Below are positions 1 to 9,228 of a DNA stretch of 64,000 bases, one piece after another. This DNA comes from Leptolyngbya sp. Heron Island J (lineage in GTDB: Bacteria > Cyanobacteriota > Cyanobacteriia > Phormidesmidales > Phormidesmidaceae). The number at the start of each line of letters is the position of its first letter. The first letter of the stretch is position 1. Below the pieces are notes generated by a model. It was not told the DNA's origin, searched no databases, and saw nothing but the letters and a program-made list of their open reading frames with translations. A program made the position numbers and the translations under genes. The stretch spans positions 1 through 64,000 of the forward strand of contig NZ_AWNH01000071.1 in assembly GCF_000482245.1 (NCBI RefSeq). The letters are read 5' to 3'.

Positions 1-111
1 ACCTAATTTGACTGCTTCAATGCCCGCATAGCGACGACGATCTTTTTCTGACAGTGACTGGTAATAACGCTGCATCTGGACTTCGATTTCAGCAGAATAG
101 GACACAAGCAT
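1..111 (-). CDS. Transposase N-terminus, partial (ISAzo13-like)
   Basis: This is the first 37 codons of a gene that runs off the left edge of the window, starting at the ATG at 111-109. The peptide contains the stretch LSEKDRRRYAGIEAVKLG, which resembles the start of cyanobacterial ISAzo13-family transposases, where a similar SEKDRRRYAAIEA motif precedes the helix-turn-helix. Only the beginning is visible, so intactness cannot be judged. The next features to the right are also mobile-element debris, which fits a transposon-rich spot. The family name is from memory. Confidence 0.5.
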   Translation of the reverse strand, partial: MLVSYSAEIEVQMQRYYQSLSEKDRRRYAGIEAVKLG

Positions 112-242
112 TGGTTCTCTGAAACTACCTATTTTTTAGGCTATCCTACCTGTGCAAATGTGGATACTATAAAATCCTTATTCCTAACAAGGAATCTCTA
201 CCAACCACGCCTCTGCGTTCTCAATCAGCTCTCCAATTCCGG

Positions 243-698
243 CTAAAATGCTGCCATAGCAGTCACTATGGGCCAATCCCTCATCCGCCTATACCCACAC
301 TCCACGGCAAAAGCCAGCCAGGTCTGCACTGCCGCTGCCTTGGTCTCAGCCTCACTCAACTTGGCAATAAACGCTTCGTGATACCGTCGCTTACCCCAGG
401 CCTCTGCCAGGTGGGCTGCTGGCCATAATCTGCCATCACCCGATCCACTGCTCCGTACCCGGTCTCGTACTGTAGACAGCCCAATTAACCGCTGCCCACC
501 ATTCTTTTTAGAGACAAAGAATCCCTTAGCCGGACTTGCTCGATAGCACTCACGCCTTAGCTGTCGTTGCATCTGCCCCAGTTGCTCATGAACTACCCCA
601 GCAAAGAGATCGGTCGTAATGCCATCCACCCCCGCCGCCGGACTCCCCCGCTGAACTAGCCTCCAAGCCGCATGAAGGTGTTCTAAATAAACCTGCAT
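243..698 (-). pseudogene. Reverse transcriptase remnant fused to a four-helix-bundle fragment
   Basis: The open frame starts best at the ATG at 698-696, which has AAGGAG seven bases upstream; a start 30 bases earlier lacks this. The first ~80 residues match the N-terminal region of group II intron-like or retron-type reverse transcriptases (GVDGITTDLF, then FFVSKKNGGQRLIGLSTVRD), but the frame leaves that family just before the palm domain, so the YxDD catalytic motif is absent. The last ~65 residues (AEAWGKRRYHEAF, then ETKAAAVQTWL) resemble the small four-helix-bundle proteins related to 23S rRNA intervening-sequence proteins and to Avd of diversity-generating retroelements. The two pieces look joined by deletion. 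A reverse transcriptase of 150 residues cannot work, so this is called a pseudogene. Confidence 0.6.
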
Positions 699-923
699 GT
701 ATTTCTCCTTGTTAGTTGACAATTGCATCGTGCCAACTACCTACCTGAGGCCATACCTGAGTTAGGTGAAAAGTCGCCTGAGTTCATGCCTGAGTGGGAA
801 GGAAGAGGGAGAGCGGATGACGGAGGATGGAAGACGGAGGGTGGAGGGCGGCAAGTTGAATGCTGAACCTTCGAATTCTAAAAAAAGCTAGAATAATAGA
901 CCGATGCAGCCAGGCGAACTCTG

Positions 924-1526
924 ATGGTACAGGCTCCTTCTCAACCGCTTCTACTCCAGCTCCCTGATGAAATTGCTTTACAAGTGACCCGTGAGCAATT
1001 TGCAGCTCTGGTTGCTGCAAATCGGGATCTTAGGCTTGAACGCACTGCTACAGGACACCTAATTGTGAATCCACCCACTGGTGGCGAAATCGGCCATCGT
1101 AATCTCAGCATCACCGGGCAACTCAGTGTTTGGTTTGAAGCAAATGATACCCTCGGAAAGGCATTTGATTCATCTACTGGATTTGCTCTGCCTAATGGTG
1201 CAAATCGTTCTCCGGATGCGTCTTGGGTCCGAAAAGAGCGATGGGAAGCGCTCACTCCTGAACAGCGTGAGGGCTTTGTTCCTTTATGCCCTGACTTTGT
1301 TGTTGAACTGCGTTCTAAAACAGATAGTCTTAAAGATCTCCGAGAGAAGATGCAGGAATATATGGAAAACGGTTCACAGTTGGGCTGGCTGATTGATCCT
1401 AAAAATAAACGAGTAGAAATTTATCGTCCGGGTCAGGTGGTTGAGATATTGGAGAATCCCAGGAAATTATCAGGAGAGAAGATTTTGCCAGGATTTGTAC
1501 TTACATTGAAGCGGATCTTAAACTAG
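924..1526 (+). CDS. Uma2 family (DUF820) putative restriction endonuclease-like protein
   Basis: A 200-residue protein with the layout of the Uma2/DUF820 family, which is greatly expanded in cyanobacteria and has a PD-(D/E)xK nuclease fold. Visible family marks are PTGGEIGHRN near 51-60, SPDASWV with Asp98, FVVELRSKTDS with Glu128, the EKM lysine at 142, and GWLIDP at 154-159. The length is normal for the family. The biological role is not established; members are often linked to mobile DNA. A purine-rich tract lies before the gene and a complementary pyrimidine-rich tract follows it. Two overlapping frames, one on each strand, are shadows. Confidence 0.85.
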   Translation: MVQAPSQPLLLQLPDEIALQVTREQFAALVAANRDLRLERTATGHLIVNPPTGGEIGHRNLSITGQLSVWFEANDTLGKAFDSSTGFALPNGANRSPDASWVRKERWEALTPEQREGFVPLCPDFVVELRSKTDSLKDLREKMQEYMENGSQLGWLIDPKNKRVEIYRPGQVVEILENPRKLSGEKILPGFVLTLKRILN

Positions 1527-1969
1527 GGAGCCAGAAGTCCGGAGGCTAATCAAACTTTTGTTAAACCAGCTGCTAAATCAGTCTCCCTCTTCCCTCTTCC
1601 CTCTTCTCTGATGCCCCGTTCCCTTTGTATTCTCCTGATCACCGTCCTTGTCGTGTCCCTGACGATTGGTGGCTGAGTCATCTGGAAGATTGGCAACGGT
1701 CTGCAGATGAACAGACAGCAGCGTTAGATATGAGATCGCTACCTGGTCGAGGAAATGACTGAAGGTACTCAGCTGCTGCTCAAACAACACAACCTCATCC
1801 GTAGTGTTTCCCTAGCTCACCTTAAACAATTGACATTTGATGAGGTGTAACCTTTTGCAAGATATGGCAAAGTATTCACCACTACAAGGCGTTGCATTTT
1901 CTGTAACCCAGCCAAATACTTTTGTATCCCTTCATATGCTGGACATGACGAGCAAAAGGATAGCGAATA
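1527..1969. other. Intergenic stretch, no gene supported
   Basis: This 443-base gap contains a pyrimidine-rich run of repeated CCCTCTT units (about 1583-1612). After it comes a short open stretch that could be the relic of a protein, but it shows no family motif. No tRNA or terminator was found. The only element assigned is the ribosome binding site AAAGGA just before the next gene at 1970. Confidence 0.4.
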
Positions 1970-3376
1970 ATGGTTGCACGGCGTTGGTTATTAGGATTGG
2001 GCGCAATGGCACTCGTGGGCCTGGCCCATCAGGCCGAGGCGAATTTAGCTTCCGATCCGTCTGAAGTAGCCAATGTGCCAGTTATATCACTGGAGGAGAG
2101 TCCTCGCATTGTTCGCCGTCAGCAATTTGAAGACTACCGTCAAGTAATCGAACGTACGCGCTCAATGATCCATGACCAGCCCAGTCAAACCCTGGCAGAT
2201 CGTTGGGGTTTGGATATCCTGGATGTCACTTGGGAAGATACCGGCCGCTACGACAACTCTGCGGTGGGTCCCAATATCAGTGATATGACCATTCAGATCC
2301 AACAACAAGATCCTGATACTGGCGACTACTCTCTACATTTAATGCCTGTAATTCGCTATCCCAATTTTGCGGATCTGACTGGGGATGTACCGATCGACCA
2401 ATTTTATGTTTTGACGGGTAATGAACAAGGTAATGAACTAGAGCGGGTCTCACTTAAAGAAGTTCTGGGAGATTTACGCGACTATCTCAGTGAGCCAGGT
2501 TCATGGGCAGGTTCTGAAACCTCCCTATTAGCAGACCGTGATAGTCATGTGCTGGTTAGCGCTCAGGCGGCATTCTTGCCAATTCCTCAAGGTAATGAGG
2601 CGACTTTTAATCCTGTCCTGTTTAATTACCAGTCTTATCCTGGTGATCCAGCTGTCCTCACCTTGTTGGTGACCCGTGAAGGGACCAGTGTGACTGTTAT
2701 CGATAATCAGCGAGACGGATTCTCGGCTGGCCGTACCTGGGGGCAGCGTTTGTTTTTTAACAAAAATGGTGAACGTGCTAGCCTGACGGGTCAGCGCCTG
2801 AGTGATTTTCAATCGGACGCTAGTGATGTGAGCCAACCATCCGAGCAACAATCTGCTAATCCTGAAGCTGAATCAGCCGGGCTGAATATGGTGATGCTAA
2901 TTCAGGTGCCTCTCAAGCAAAAGCAGCCATTTTTACCGGCTGCACCCATGGCAGATGCTGTCATGCTTGAATCAGCCGCCATAGACTCAGTGCAGTACCG
3001 TAGTAATGTAGAGGCGGCTGTGATTGGTCATGGTGAAGTTGAAGGCCCCTTTACCGAAATCGATAATCTCGATATTGAGCGGGATCCTGATTTTCCTGTT
3101 CGTGTTACCGTCCAGTTTTACAAGGCCACCAGTAACGGTGTCGTGTCTGCTGACGATATGCGCGAAATCCATGAACAGATCCAAAAGGTCTATGACAATG
3201 CGGACTATGTGGGCAGTTTGGTACTAGATGGTCGCCAGGATCGACCCACTGAGTATGACGGTGAGCATACCCAACCCGATGACTGGTGGGAGAGATTTTG
3301 GGAGCATTCCCGTGAGCGTTTAGGTATGAGTGAAGAAGAAGCGAGAGAACTCTTAGAAAGGCTGCGACAGGAGTAA
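1970..3376 (+). CDS. Secreted protein of unknown function
   Basis: A 468-residue protein that starts at an ATG preceded by AAAGGA. The first ~24 residues are a typical Sec signal peptide: Arg-Arg, a leucine/glycine/alanine core and an AEA-like cleavage region. The mature part is acidic and shows no motif that I recognise. Residues near 50-160 have regular alternation suggestive of beta structure. A serine/glutamine-rich linker lies around 285-305, and the C-terminal 60 residues are strongly acidic and rich in Trp, Glu and Arg (helical, with DDWWERFWEHSRERLG). It is probably a conserved cyanobacterial periplasmic protein. No function is proposed. Confidence 0.8.
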   Translation: MVARRWLLGLGAMALVGLAHQAEANLASDPSEVANVPVISLEESPRIVRRQQFEDYRQVIERTRSMIHDQPSQTLADRWGLDILDVTWEDTGRYDNSAVGPNISDMTIQIQQQDPDTGDYSLHLMPVIRYPNFADLTGDVPIDQFYVLTGNEQGNELERVSLKEVLGDLRDYLSEPGSWAGSETSLLADRDSHVLVSAQAAFLPIPQGNEATFNPVLFNYQSYPGDPAVLTLLVTREGTSVTVIDNQRDGFSAGRTWGQRLFFNKNGERASLTGQRLSDFQSDASDVSQPSEQQSANPEAESAGLNMVMLIQVPLKQKQPFLPAAPMADAVMLESAAIDSVQYRSNVEAAVIGHGEVEGPFTEIDNLDIERDPDFPVRVTVQFYKATSNGVVSADDMREIHEQIQKVYDNADYVGSLVLDGRQDRPTEYDGEHTQPDDWWERFWEHSRERLGMSEEEARELLERLRQE

Positions 3377-3571
3377 GCGTTGAGTGCCCTGTTTTGAGTT
3401 GTTGCTCTGGATAGGCTCTATGAACTAGTAATGTGGCTTTTACTCAGGATACAAAACTCAAAATTTGCGCTTTTTTTGCTGCCGTTGTTCGGTCAACCCG
3501 ACTGAATCTTTATGGACGCTCTCAGTTTCCCTTTTGTAAGCTAGAAAAATACACCCCAATCTGGTTGAGTC

Positions 3572-4054
3572 ATGGCTGCTATAGTGCCTTCCCACCGAGT
3601 TCAGAATCGAAAGACCACTAGCTATCTTCTGTGGGTAGGGTGGGTATTTGGTGTGGGTGGGCTGCACCGGATTTACAATGGCAAAATTGCGTCAGGTCTT
3701 CTGTGGATGGTGACCTGGGGATTTTTTGGGATTGGTCAGCTAGTGGATCTATTGTTAATCCCTGACATGGCTGAACAACGTCACCGTAAGTTATTTGGTG
3801 ATCAACCTTCTGAGTTTGACCCGCAGTCTGTTGTGGCTGCAACAGTGAGCAAAGATACGCTGTCGGTAAAGCTGTTGCGTTTAGCCAGATTGCACGGTGG
3901 CCAGATTACTGTGACTCAAGCCGTGATGGAAACTGGACAATCATTTCAAACGATTGAAACTGAGCTTATGGCTATGGTCAAGTCTGGGTATGTAGATGTT
4001 ACGAATCGTCCTGACTCAGGTGTGGTGGTGTATGAGTTTCCGGAATTGATGTAG
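3572..4054 (+). CDS. TM2 domain membrane protein with C-terminal winged-helix-like region
   Basis: A 160-residue protein. The N-terminal half is a TM2 domain: two hydrophobic segments at about 17-35 and 39-60 with the family signature GGLHRIYNGK between them. The C-terminal half (about 90-160), after a linker, looks like a small winged-helix domain: GGQITVTQAVMETGQSF, then ELMAMVKSGYVDV. Such TM2 plus winged-helix proteins occur in cyanobacteria and have no known function. The C-terminal domain would lie on the cytoplasmic side. The gene stands alone between a secreted protein and a convergent ExoD-like gene. Confidence 0.8.
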   Translation: MAAIVPSHRVQNRKTTSYLLWVGWVFGVGGLHRIYNGKIASGLLWMVTWGFFGIGQLVDLLLIPDMAEQRHRKLFGDQPSEFDPQSVVAATVSKDTLSVKLLRLARLHGGQITVTQAVMETGQSFQTIETELMAMVKSGYVDVTNRPDSGVVVYEFPELM

Positions 4055-4121
4055 GTCTACGATAGATGTTAGAAGGCAATCAAGGAGATTGCCTCATCTT
4101 TGATGCGATAGCTGTTCTTAG

Positions 4122-4796
4122 CTACTGGCCAAACAATAGACCTTTAACCCAATCTTTTCCTTGCTCAACGACTTCAGCACCCAGGATAAAGATGGATGCT
4201 ACCAAGCCGAAGGCCAGGGTGCAGATTGTCAGCCCTGCTAAGCTAATTGCACCGTCGTCATCTAGTAAACCAAAGCCAATCACAAAGATGCCGATGGCAG
4301 GCAGGGTGTTGGTGCCTGGAATGGGAATCATCATGCAGATGGACATGAGCGCGATCGCAATTCCCAAAACGAAACGTCCCACCGGGCTGGTGCAAATGAT
4401 AGACAACCTGGGTCGGGAAATAGCCTCAATTTTTTGCAGCCAGGGTAATCCTTTAGTGATAAACCCAGCGACTTTAGACCGCTCAAATCCCTTGGCCATC
4501 CAACCCTCTGGCATCCATGGCTTGGCCCGACCGATGATCAACTGCACGGCCAGCAGCAACATGACGATGCCAAACGGAATTGAGTAGCCCGGTGCCGGCA
4601 CTGGCAGAGCTGATGGCAGCGATAATAAGACAAACAAAAAGCCGAATGTCCGTTCACCACCCAGGGTGAGAAGCTCATTCAAGGTGACTTCATTGTTTAA
4701 TGTTGCCACTTCCGCTGCTGCGGTTTCATGGGGGGTGGGCGTCAGCGAGGGGGCATCTAAAAAATAACGCTGAAGTTCAGCGGATAGTTTAGCCAT
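4122..4796 (-). CDS. ExoD-like exopolysaccharide synthesis protein
   Basis: A 224-residue integral membrane protein of the ExoD family, named after a rhizobial gene needed for exopolysaccharide production and alkali tolerance; the biochemical role is not known. The family pattern is visible: a soluble N-terminus, LTLGGERTFGFLFVLLSLPS leading into a first membrane segment, a paired hydrophobic segment SIPFGIVMLLLAVQLIIG, and two more segments near 145-195 containing MIPIPGTNTLPA. Length is normal for the family. It is convergent with the TM2 gene and transcribed away from panB, with a gap of about 270 bases. Confidence 0.85.
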   Translation of the reverse strand: MAKLSAELQRYFLDAPSLTPTPHETAAAEVATLNNEVTLNELLTLGGERTFGFLFVLLSLPSALPVPAPGYSIPFGIVMLLLAVQLIIGRAKPWMPEGWMAKGFERSKVAGFITKGLPWLQKIEAISRPRLSIICTSPVGRFVLGIAIALMSICMMIPIPGTNTLPAIGIFVIGFGLLDDDGAISLAGLTICTLAFGLVASIFILGAEVVEQGKDWVKGLLFGQ

Positions 4797-5070
4797 AGCG
4801 AGTCAATTTAGAGGTTACTTATAAAAGATTCACCAGAGATAGCGCAGGTCTGGAGGAAGCGAATTATGAGGGTTGAGTTTGTGCTTTTGACCCAGTCTGC
4901 CCCAGAAGGCCATGCCTACAGTAAACAACCAAGCGCCAAAACCTCAAATTACCCATTCCCAGCTTCTGCATGTTGACTAAGCAATATGCCACCAGGTTCC
5001 ATCAGCTAGCTTAGCTGTATTCATTAGCCGCTGAATAATTTGTCAATGACTAACTCAATGACTAACTAGT

Positions 5071-5841
5071 CTAGGGCGTTTGGTGGATTTGGTCGCAGAA
5101 TTGTTGGACGGCTTGAATGGCCTGCGATCGCAAATTTACCAGGGGTTTTGCAAACGGTGGCTGCCAGGCTGACAGACCCCATAGATCCGATGTGACCAGA
5201 ACTTGACCATCGCAGTGAGGTCCGGCCCCAATGCCAATGGTGGGGATACCCAGGGTTTGGGTAATCGTTTTAGCCACCTCATGGGGAATATGCTCTAACA
5301 CAATGGCAAATACCCCGGCGCGTTCCAGAGCCAGCGACTCCTGCAAAATTCGCTCGGCGTCTTCTGCTGTTTTGCCCTGTTTTCTAAATCCACCAAACTG
5401 GTGCACCGATTGAGGTGTCAGGCCAACATGCCCCATAACCGGAATCCCAATTTGGGTCAAACGTGCCACTGTGGCCGCCATGGCTGGCTGACCACCCTCC
5501 AGTTTGACGGCTTGCGCCCCTGTCTCTTTCATCACTTTGCCGGCATTGGCTAACGCCTGTTCCGGGCTGATTTGATAGCTTAAAAAGGGTAAATCCACCA
5601 CCATGAATGCCTCAGACACGCCACGGCGTACGGCTTTAGCATGATGGATGATTTCATCCAAGGTTAGTGGCACTGTCGTGTCGTATCCCAACACTGGCAT
5701 GGCGAGGGAGTCACCTACTAAGGCAATGTCCACGTCAGCTGCATCTACAAGCTGCGCAGAAAGATAGTCCCAAGCTGTCAGTGCGGCTAGGGCAGGCCCC
5801 TCGTCTTTCCTACGGGCTATCTGAGAAACCGTTATGGTCAT
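5071..5841 (-). CDS. panB: 3-methyl-2-oxobutanoate hydroxymethyltransferase
   Basis: PanB transfers a hydroxymethyl group from 5,10-methylene-tetrahydrofolate to alpha-ketoisovalerate to give ketopantoate, the first committed step of pantothenate and coenzyme A synthesis. The 256-residue length matches the family. Motifs include the metal-binding region [15 protein letters not shown], the segment [16 protein letters not shown], the catalytic-Glu region VLEHIP, and [14 protein letters not shown]. The start is the ATG at 5841. No other pantothenate gene is nearby, as is common in cyanobacteria. Coenzyme A is the carrier used by the beta-oxidation genes further right, but there is no sign of co-regulation. 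Confidence 0.97.
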   Translation of the reverse strand: MTITVSQIARRKDEGPALAALTAWDYLSAQLVDAADVDIALVGDSLAMPVLGYDTTVPLTLDEIIHHAKAVRRGVSEAFMVVDLPFLSYQISPEQALANAGKVMKETGAQAVKLEGGQPAMAATVARLTQIGIPVMGHVGLTPQSVHQFGGFRKQGKTAEDAERILQESLALERAGVFAIVLEHIPHEVAKTITQTLGIPTIGIGAGPHCDGQVLVTSDLWGLSAWQPPFAKPLVNLRSQAIQAVQQFCDQIHQTP

Positions 5842-5983
5842 GGCTAATCACACTGTCGTCATGTTTGGTCGGCTGGTGCCGATAGATGGTTAAACCATCC
5901 CTTCTACAATTAGGCCACAGCTAGACCATTTCGAGGCTAGGACGAACAATTTTATGATGTGCTATTTGGCCAAGACCAAGCGC

Positions 5984-7036
5984 CTATTCTGGCAATACCC
6001 TCTGACTAGCAAAGGCTTCATGGGTCGATGCTCGGCCAGTCGTCAGGCTGACCCAGCCTAGCCCTTCTGTCGTGCCCACCCAAAGTTTGTCGCTCACATC
6101 AGTTGCGATCGCCAGCACATGACTTGACGGTAAATTGGGCACCTGGCTGACAATTGCCCCATTGTAAGGATTGAGCTTAAACAAACCATTCTCGGTGCCA
6201 ACCCATAGGCTTTGCGTATTATCAAAGGTAATGTCAGTGACACTTCTGCCACGCATTTGCGTGACAGAGCGCAGCAGTGCGCCAGTATTCGCATCAAACA
6301 CAAATAGCCCCTGAGATGTCCCCACCCACAGCTGACCCTGGGGGCCAGTCGCCATACTTTGAATGGAACTCCCCGGCACATTAGAGACGCGGTTAAGAAT
6401 AAAGGCGCTGGCTGTATCTACACGGACTAGTCCTGTGAGCGTCCCCACCCATAGCTGACCTGATTGATCAAGACTCAAAGCATTAGCGCTCACACCGGGT
6501 AGTTCTTGTAGCGTAGTCATCAACAGGCCCCGATCCGGGCTAACCATCGCCAGTCCTTGATCCGTACCCACCCACAAAAAACCTCGGTCATCAATCACCA
6601 TATCCAACACCCGATTGGAGGGTAAGCGAAAGTTCTGAGCGGTAATTTGATTAATCCGTGGATCGACCCTAACAATACCGTTGTAAGTACCCAACCAAAT
6701 GCGACCTACTTTGTCTTGGGTCATCGCATCAATAAACCGATTAGGCACGTTCACCTGAGATTGAATCACGCCTGTAGCTGGATTAATGCGGGCTAGGCCT
6801 TGGTGAGAGCCAACCCAAAGGCTACCCGTGAAGTCTGACTGGAGTGCTCCGACTCGAAAACTAGTGGCTAGCGGACTAACTTGAGAAGGCCGATCTGAGG
6901 GTAATGGGGTGACCCTTGGCGGTGGATCGGTATAGATAGGAGTACGGTCTGATTCTTGAGCGCCAACCGGTAGAACCATGCTCCCCAAGAGGGTTGCACC
7001 TACGGTCATTTGAATAAGGTGTTTAGCAGAAACCAC
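5984..7036 (-). CDS. Secreted two-component-regulator-type beta-propeller protein
   Basis: A 350-residue protein with a signal peptide (GTG start at 7036; an alternative ATG lies at 7009) followed by about seven repeats of ~42 residues built around LWVGTxxGL. This is the Reg_prop type of propeller blade, found in the periplasmic sensor half of hybrid two-component systems. Here there is no membrane anchor, kinase or cyclase domain after the propeller, so it is a stand-alone exported propeller, perhaps a ligand- or protein-binding partner. It is transcribed divergently from the RuBisCO operon, with a shared ~625-base intergenic region. Confidence 0.85.
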   Translation of the reverse strand: MVSAKHLIQMTVGATLLGSMVLPVGAQESDRTPIYTDPPPRVTPLPSDRPSQVSPLATSFRVGALQSDFTGSLWVGSHQGLARINPATGVIQSQVNVPNRFIDAMTQDKVGRIWLGTYNGIVRVDPRINQITAQNFRLPSNRVLDMVIDDRGFLWVGTDQGLAMVSPDRGLLMTTLQELPGVSANALSLDQSGQLWVGTLTGLVRVDTASAFILNRVSNVPGSSIQSMATGPQGQLWVGTSQGLFVFDANTGALLRSVTQMRGRSVTDITFDNTQSLWVGTENGLFKLNPYNGAIVSQVPNLPSSHVLAIATDVSDKLWVGTTEGLGWVSLTTGRASTHEAFASQRVLPE

Positions 7037-7162
7037 AGTGACGTCTCCAATAATCCGTTAGCCAACAATTCATTTGCGCTGCAATACTCGTCAGCAAATA
7101 GCCTGGTGCCTTTAATAACTTGCCCAGGGGATTATGTCAATCTAAATTAGAGTACGCCAATC

Positions 7163-7177
7163 ATTAGTAAATCTAAA
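7163..7177. promoter_or_regulatory. Possible RbcR-type LysR site upstream of rbcL
   Basis: ATTAG, five bases, then CTAAA. This differs by one base from the half-site pattern ATTA(G/A)-N5-(C/T)TAAT that I recall for the cyanobacterial RuBisCO regulator RbcR. It lies ~500 bases before the rbcL start, plausible only if the transcription start is far upstream. The assignment is by eye against a remembered consensus. Confidence 0.3.
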
Positions 7178-7407
7178 AACTTTATTAGAAGAGAAAAGAC
7201 TTTCTCAACATCCATGGAATATTAATTTTGTAGAAAGGGTGCTATGTGCTAAGCCTGTGCTGCTTTCAAATCGCCACATTCTGTATAAACAGGCTCATCT
7301 TTTGAAAACTTAATGCTAATGAACGTAGATTCATAAATAAAAGTTATGAATCTATACAGAACTTCCAAAATGCTACTTATCAGATCGCTGATAGTATTCT
7401 TAAAGCA

Positions 7408-7429
7408 TTAGGTATTTCTCATTACCTAA
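7408..7429. promoter_or_regulatory. Perfect 7-bp inverted repeat in the rbcL leader
   Basis: TTAGGTA and TACCTAA are separated by eight bases. It could be an operator for a LysR-type regulator or a small hairpin in the leader RNA. It is followed by a purine-rich segment with AAGGAGAA that has no obvious start codon to serve. Confidence 0.4.
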
Positions 7430-7662
7430 GGGAAATAAGGAGAACAGTCAATTTGGCTGTCTGGCAGTTTTTGCTGCTCGATACCATTTTTGAACTCAGC
7501 CGCCTCAGGAGCTAAACCTTGTCCACGTCTAGAACTGACGTTTTGTCGTGGAGGAAGCGCCAGGTTTCAACTTGGACGTGGTTTGGTGGGTCTTCGATAG
7601 ACTGCCCCTTTAGGCGTTGCGACAGTTCTAAACCATCTAGTTTGATTCACAGGAAGGGAGAT

Positions 7663-9093
7663 ATGTCTTACTCTCAGACGTCGACGCAGTCGAAGGCTGG
7701 TTATAGCGCTGGTGTAAAGGATTACAAGCTGACCTATTACACCCCCGACTACACGCCTAAAGATACCGATATTTTGGCCGCTTTCCGGATGACTCCTCAG
7801 CCTGGAGTTCCTCCTGAAGAGTGTGCAGCTGCTGTAGCTGCAGAATCTTCCACAGGTACTTGGACTACTGTGTGGACTGACCTTTTAACCGACATGGATC
7901 GGTATAAGGGTCGTTGCTATGACATTGAGCCCGTACCTGGTGAAGATAACCAGTACATTTGCTATGTTGCCTATCCTCTCGATCTGTTTGAGGAAGGTTC
8001 CGTTACTAACCTGTTAACTTCTCTGGTAGGTAACGTATTTGGCTTTAAGGCCCTGCGTGCTCTACGTCTGGAAGACCTACGCGTTCCGGTCGCTTACCTC
8101 AAGACTTTCCAGGGACCTCCCCACGGTATTCAGGTTGAGCGCGACAAGCTGAATAAGTATGGTCGTCCTCTACTAGGTTGCACCATTAAGCCTAAGCTCG
8201 GTCTATCTGCTAAGAACTATGGCCGTGCAGTATATGAGTGCTTGCGTGGTGGTCTTGACTTCACTAAGGATGATGAGAACATTAACTCTCAGCCTTTCCA
8301 GCGTTGGCGCGATCGCTTCTTGTTCTGTGCTGATGCCATCGCTAAGGCTCAAGCAGAAACTGGCGAAATCAAGGGTCACTACCTGAACGTAACCGCTGGT
8401 ACTTGCGAAGAGATGCTGAAGCGGGCTGAGTTTGCAAAGGAACTCGGTCAGCCCATCGTTATGCACGACTTCCTGACTGGTGGATTTACAGCTAACACTA
8501 CTCTGTCCCACTGGTGCCGCGATAATGGTCTGCTGTTGCACATTCACCGAGCAATGCACGCCGTAATCGACCGTCAGAAGAACCATGGTATTCATTTCCG
8601 TGTTCTAGCTAAGTGTTTGCGGATGTCCGGTGGTGACCACATTCACACGGGTACTGTGGTTGGTAAGCTTGAGGGTGACCGCGCTGGTACTCTTGGTTTC
8701 GTAGACCTGCTACGTGAGAACTACGTTGAGCAAGACAAGTCTCGTGGTGTTTACTTCACCCAAGACTGGGCTTCCATGGGCGGCGTTATGGCAGTAGCGT
8801 CCGGTGGTATCCACGTATGGCATATGCCTGCTCTAGTTGAAATCTTCGGTGACGACTCCGTACTCCAGTTTGGTGGTGGTACTCTGGGTCACCCCTGGGG
8901 TAACGCACCTGGTGCAACTGCTAACCGTGTTGCGCTTGAAGCTTGTGTTCAGGCTCGTAACGAAGGCCGTAACTTGGCTCGCGAAGGTGGCGACATCATT
9001 CGCGAAGCTGCTAAGTGGTCTCCTGAGCTGGCTGCAGCTTGCGAACTTTGGAAGGAAATCAAGTTCGAGTTCGACACTGTTGATACTCTCTAA
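7663..9093 (+). CDS. rbcL: RuBisCO large subunit, form IB
   Basis: The large subunit of ribulose-1,5-bisphosphate carboxylase/oxygenase, the CO2-fixing enzyme of the Calvin cycle, packed into carboxysomes in cyanobacteria. The 476-residue protein begins [21 protein letters not shown] at an ATG preceded by GGAAGGGAG. Catalytic elements are all present: TIKPKLG with Lys176 and Lys178, the carbamylated Lys202 in [11 protein letters not shown], the HIHRAMHAV histidine region, loop 6 and the [15 protein letters not shown] phosphate site. It is the first gene of rbcL-rbcX-rbcS. Codon use looks typical of a highly expressed gene. The assignment is certain. Confidence 0.99.
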   Translation: MSYSQTSTQSKAGYSAGVKDYKLTYYTPDYTPKDTDILAAFRMTPQPGVPPEECAAAVAAESSTGTWTTVWTDLLTDMDRYKGRCYDIEPVPGEDNQYICYVAYPLDLFEEGSVTNLLTSLVGNVFGFKALRALRLEDLRVPVAYLKTFQGPPHGIQVERDKLNKYGRPLLGCTIKPKLGLSAKNYGRAVYECLRGGLDFTKDDENINSQPFQRWRDRFLFCADAIAKAQAETGEIKGHYLNVTAGTCEEMLKRAEFAKELGQPIVMHDFLTGGFTANTTLSHWCRDNGLLLHIHRAMHAVIDRQKNHGIHFRVLAKCLRMSGGDHIHTGTVVGKLEGDRAGTLGFVDLLRENYVEQDKSRGVYFTQDWASMGGVMAVASGGIHVWHMPALVEIFGDDSVLQFGGGTLGHPWGNAPGATANRVALEACVQARNEGRNLAREGGDIIREAAKWSPELAAACELWKEIKFEFDTVDTL

Positions 9094-9142
9094 TTGCTAA
9101 GGCTAGAGCAGTAGTTGATGCGATCGCTAATCCCTTAGCAAT
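9093..9142 (+). promoter_or_regulatory. Hairpin at the rbcL stop codon
   Basis: A perfect 10-bp stem, ATTGCTAAGG at 9093-9102 with CCTTAGCAAT at 9133-9142, starts at the last base of the rbcL stop codon and encloses a 30-base loop containing a HIP1 site. No T-tract follows, so it is more likely to stabilise or process the rbcL mRNA, or to lower read-through into rbcX-rbcS, than to terminate fully. Confidence 0.5.
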
Positions 9143-9228
9143 GCCAGCATTAATATAAAACTGCTGCTCTGGTTACCGCATCGGCTGTTTGAAGCTGCTT
9201 TAATGCCTTTGATGCATTGAGCTAACCC

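Larger units (their letters stand above)
7037..7662. promoter_or_regulatory. Long AT-rich leader between the propeller gene and rbcL
   Basis: This 626-base gap should contain the promoters of both divergent genes and the rbcL leader. The left half (about 7130-7350) is AT-rich. An open frame extends rbcL upstream to 7519 but is not considered coding, because the family start and a clean GGAAGGGAG lie just before 7663. Candidate LysR-type sites are listed separately. I could not fix a -10 or -35 box with confidence. Confidence 0.5.

Noticed and set aside
243-698. CRISPR-associated reverse transcriptase locus
   Set aside because: No repeat-spacer array and no cas gene was seen anywhere near; only an RT fragment exists.
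7519-7662. Upstream extension of the rbcL reading frame
   Set aside because: The family start MSYSQT at 7663 has a clear ribosome binding site, and the extension has no similarity to RuBisCO or normal coding character.
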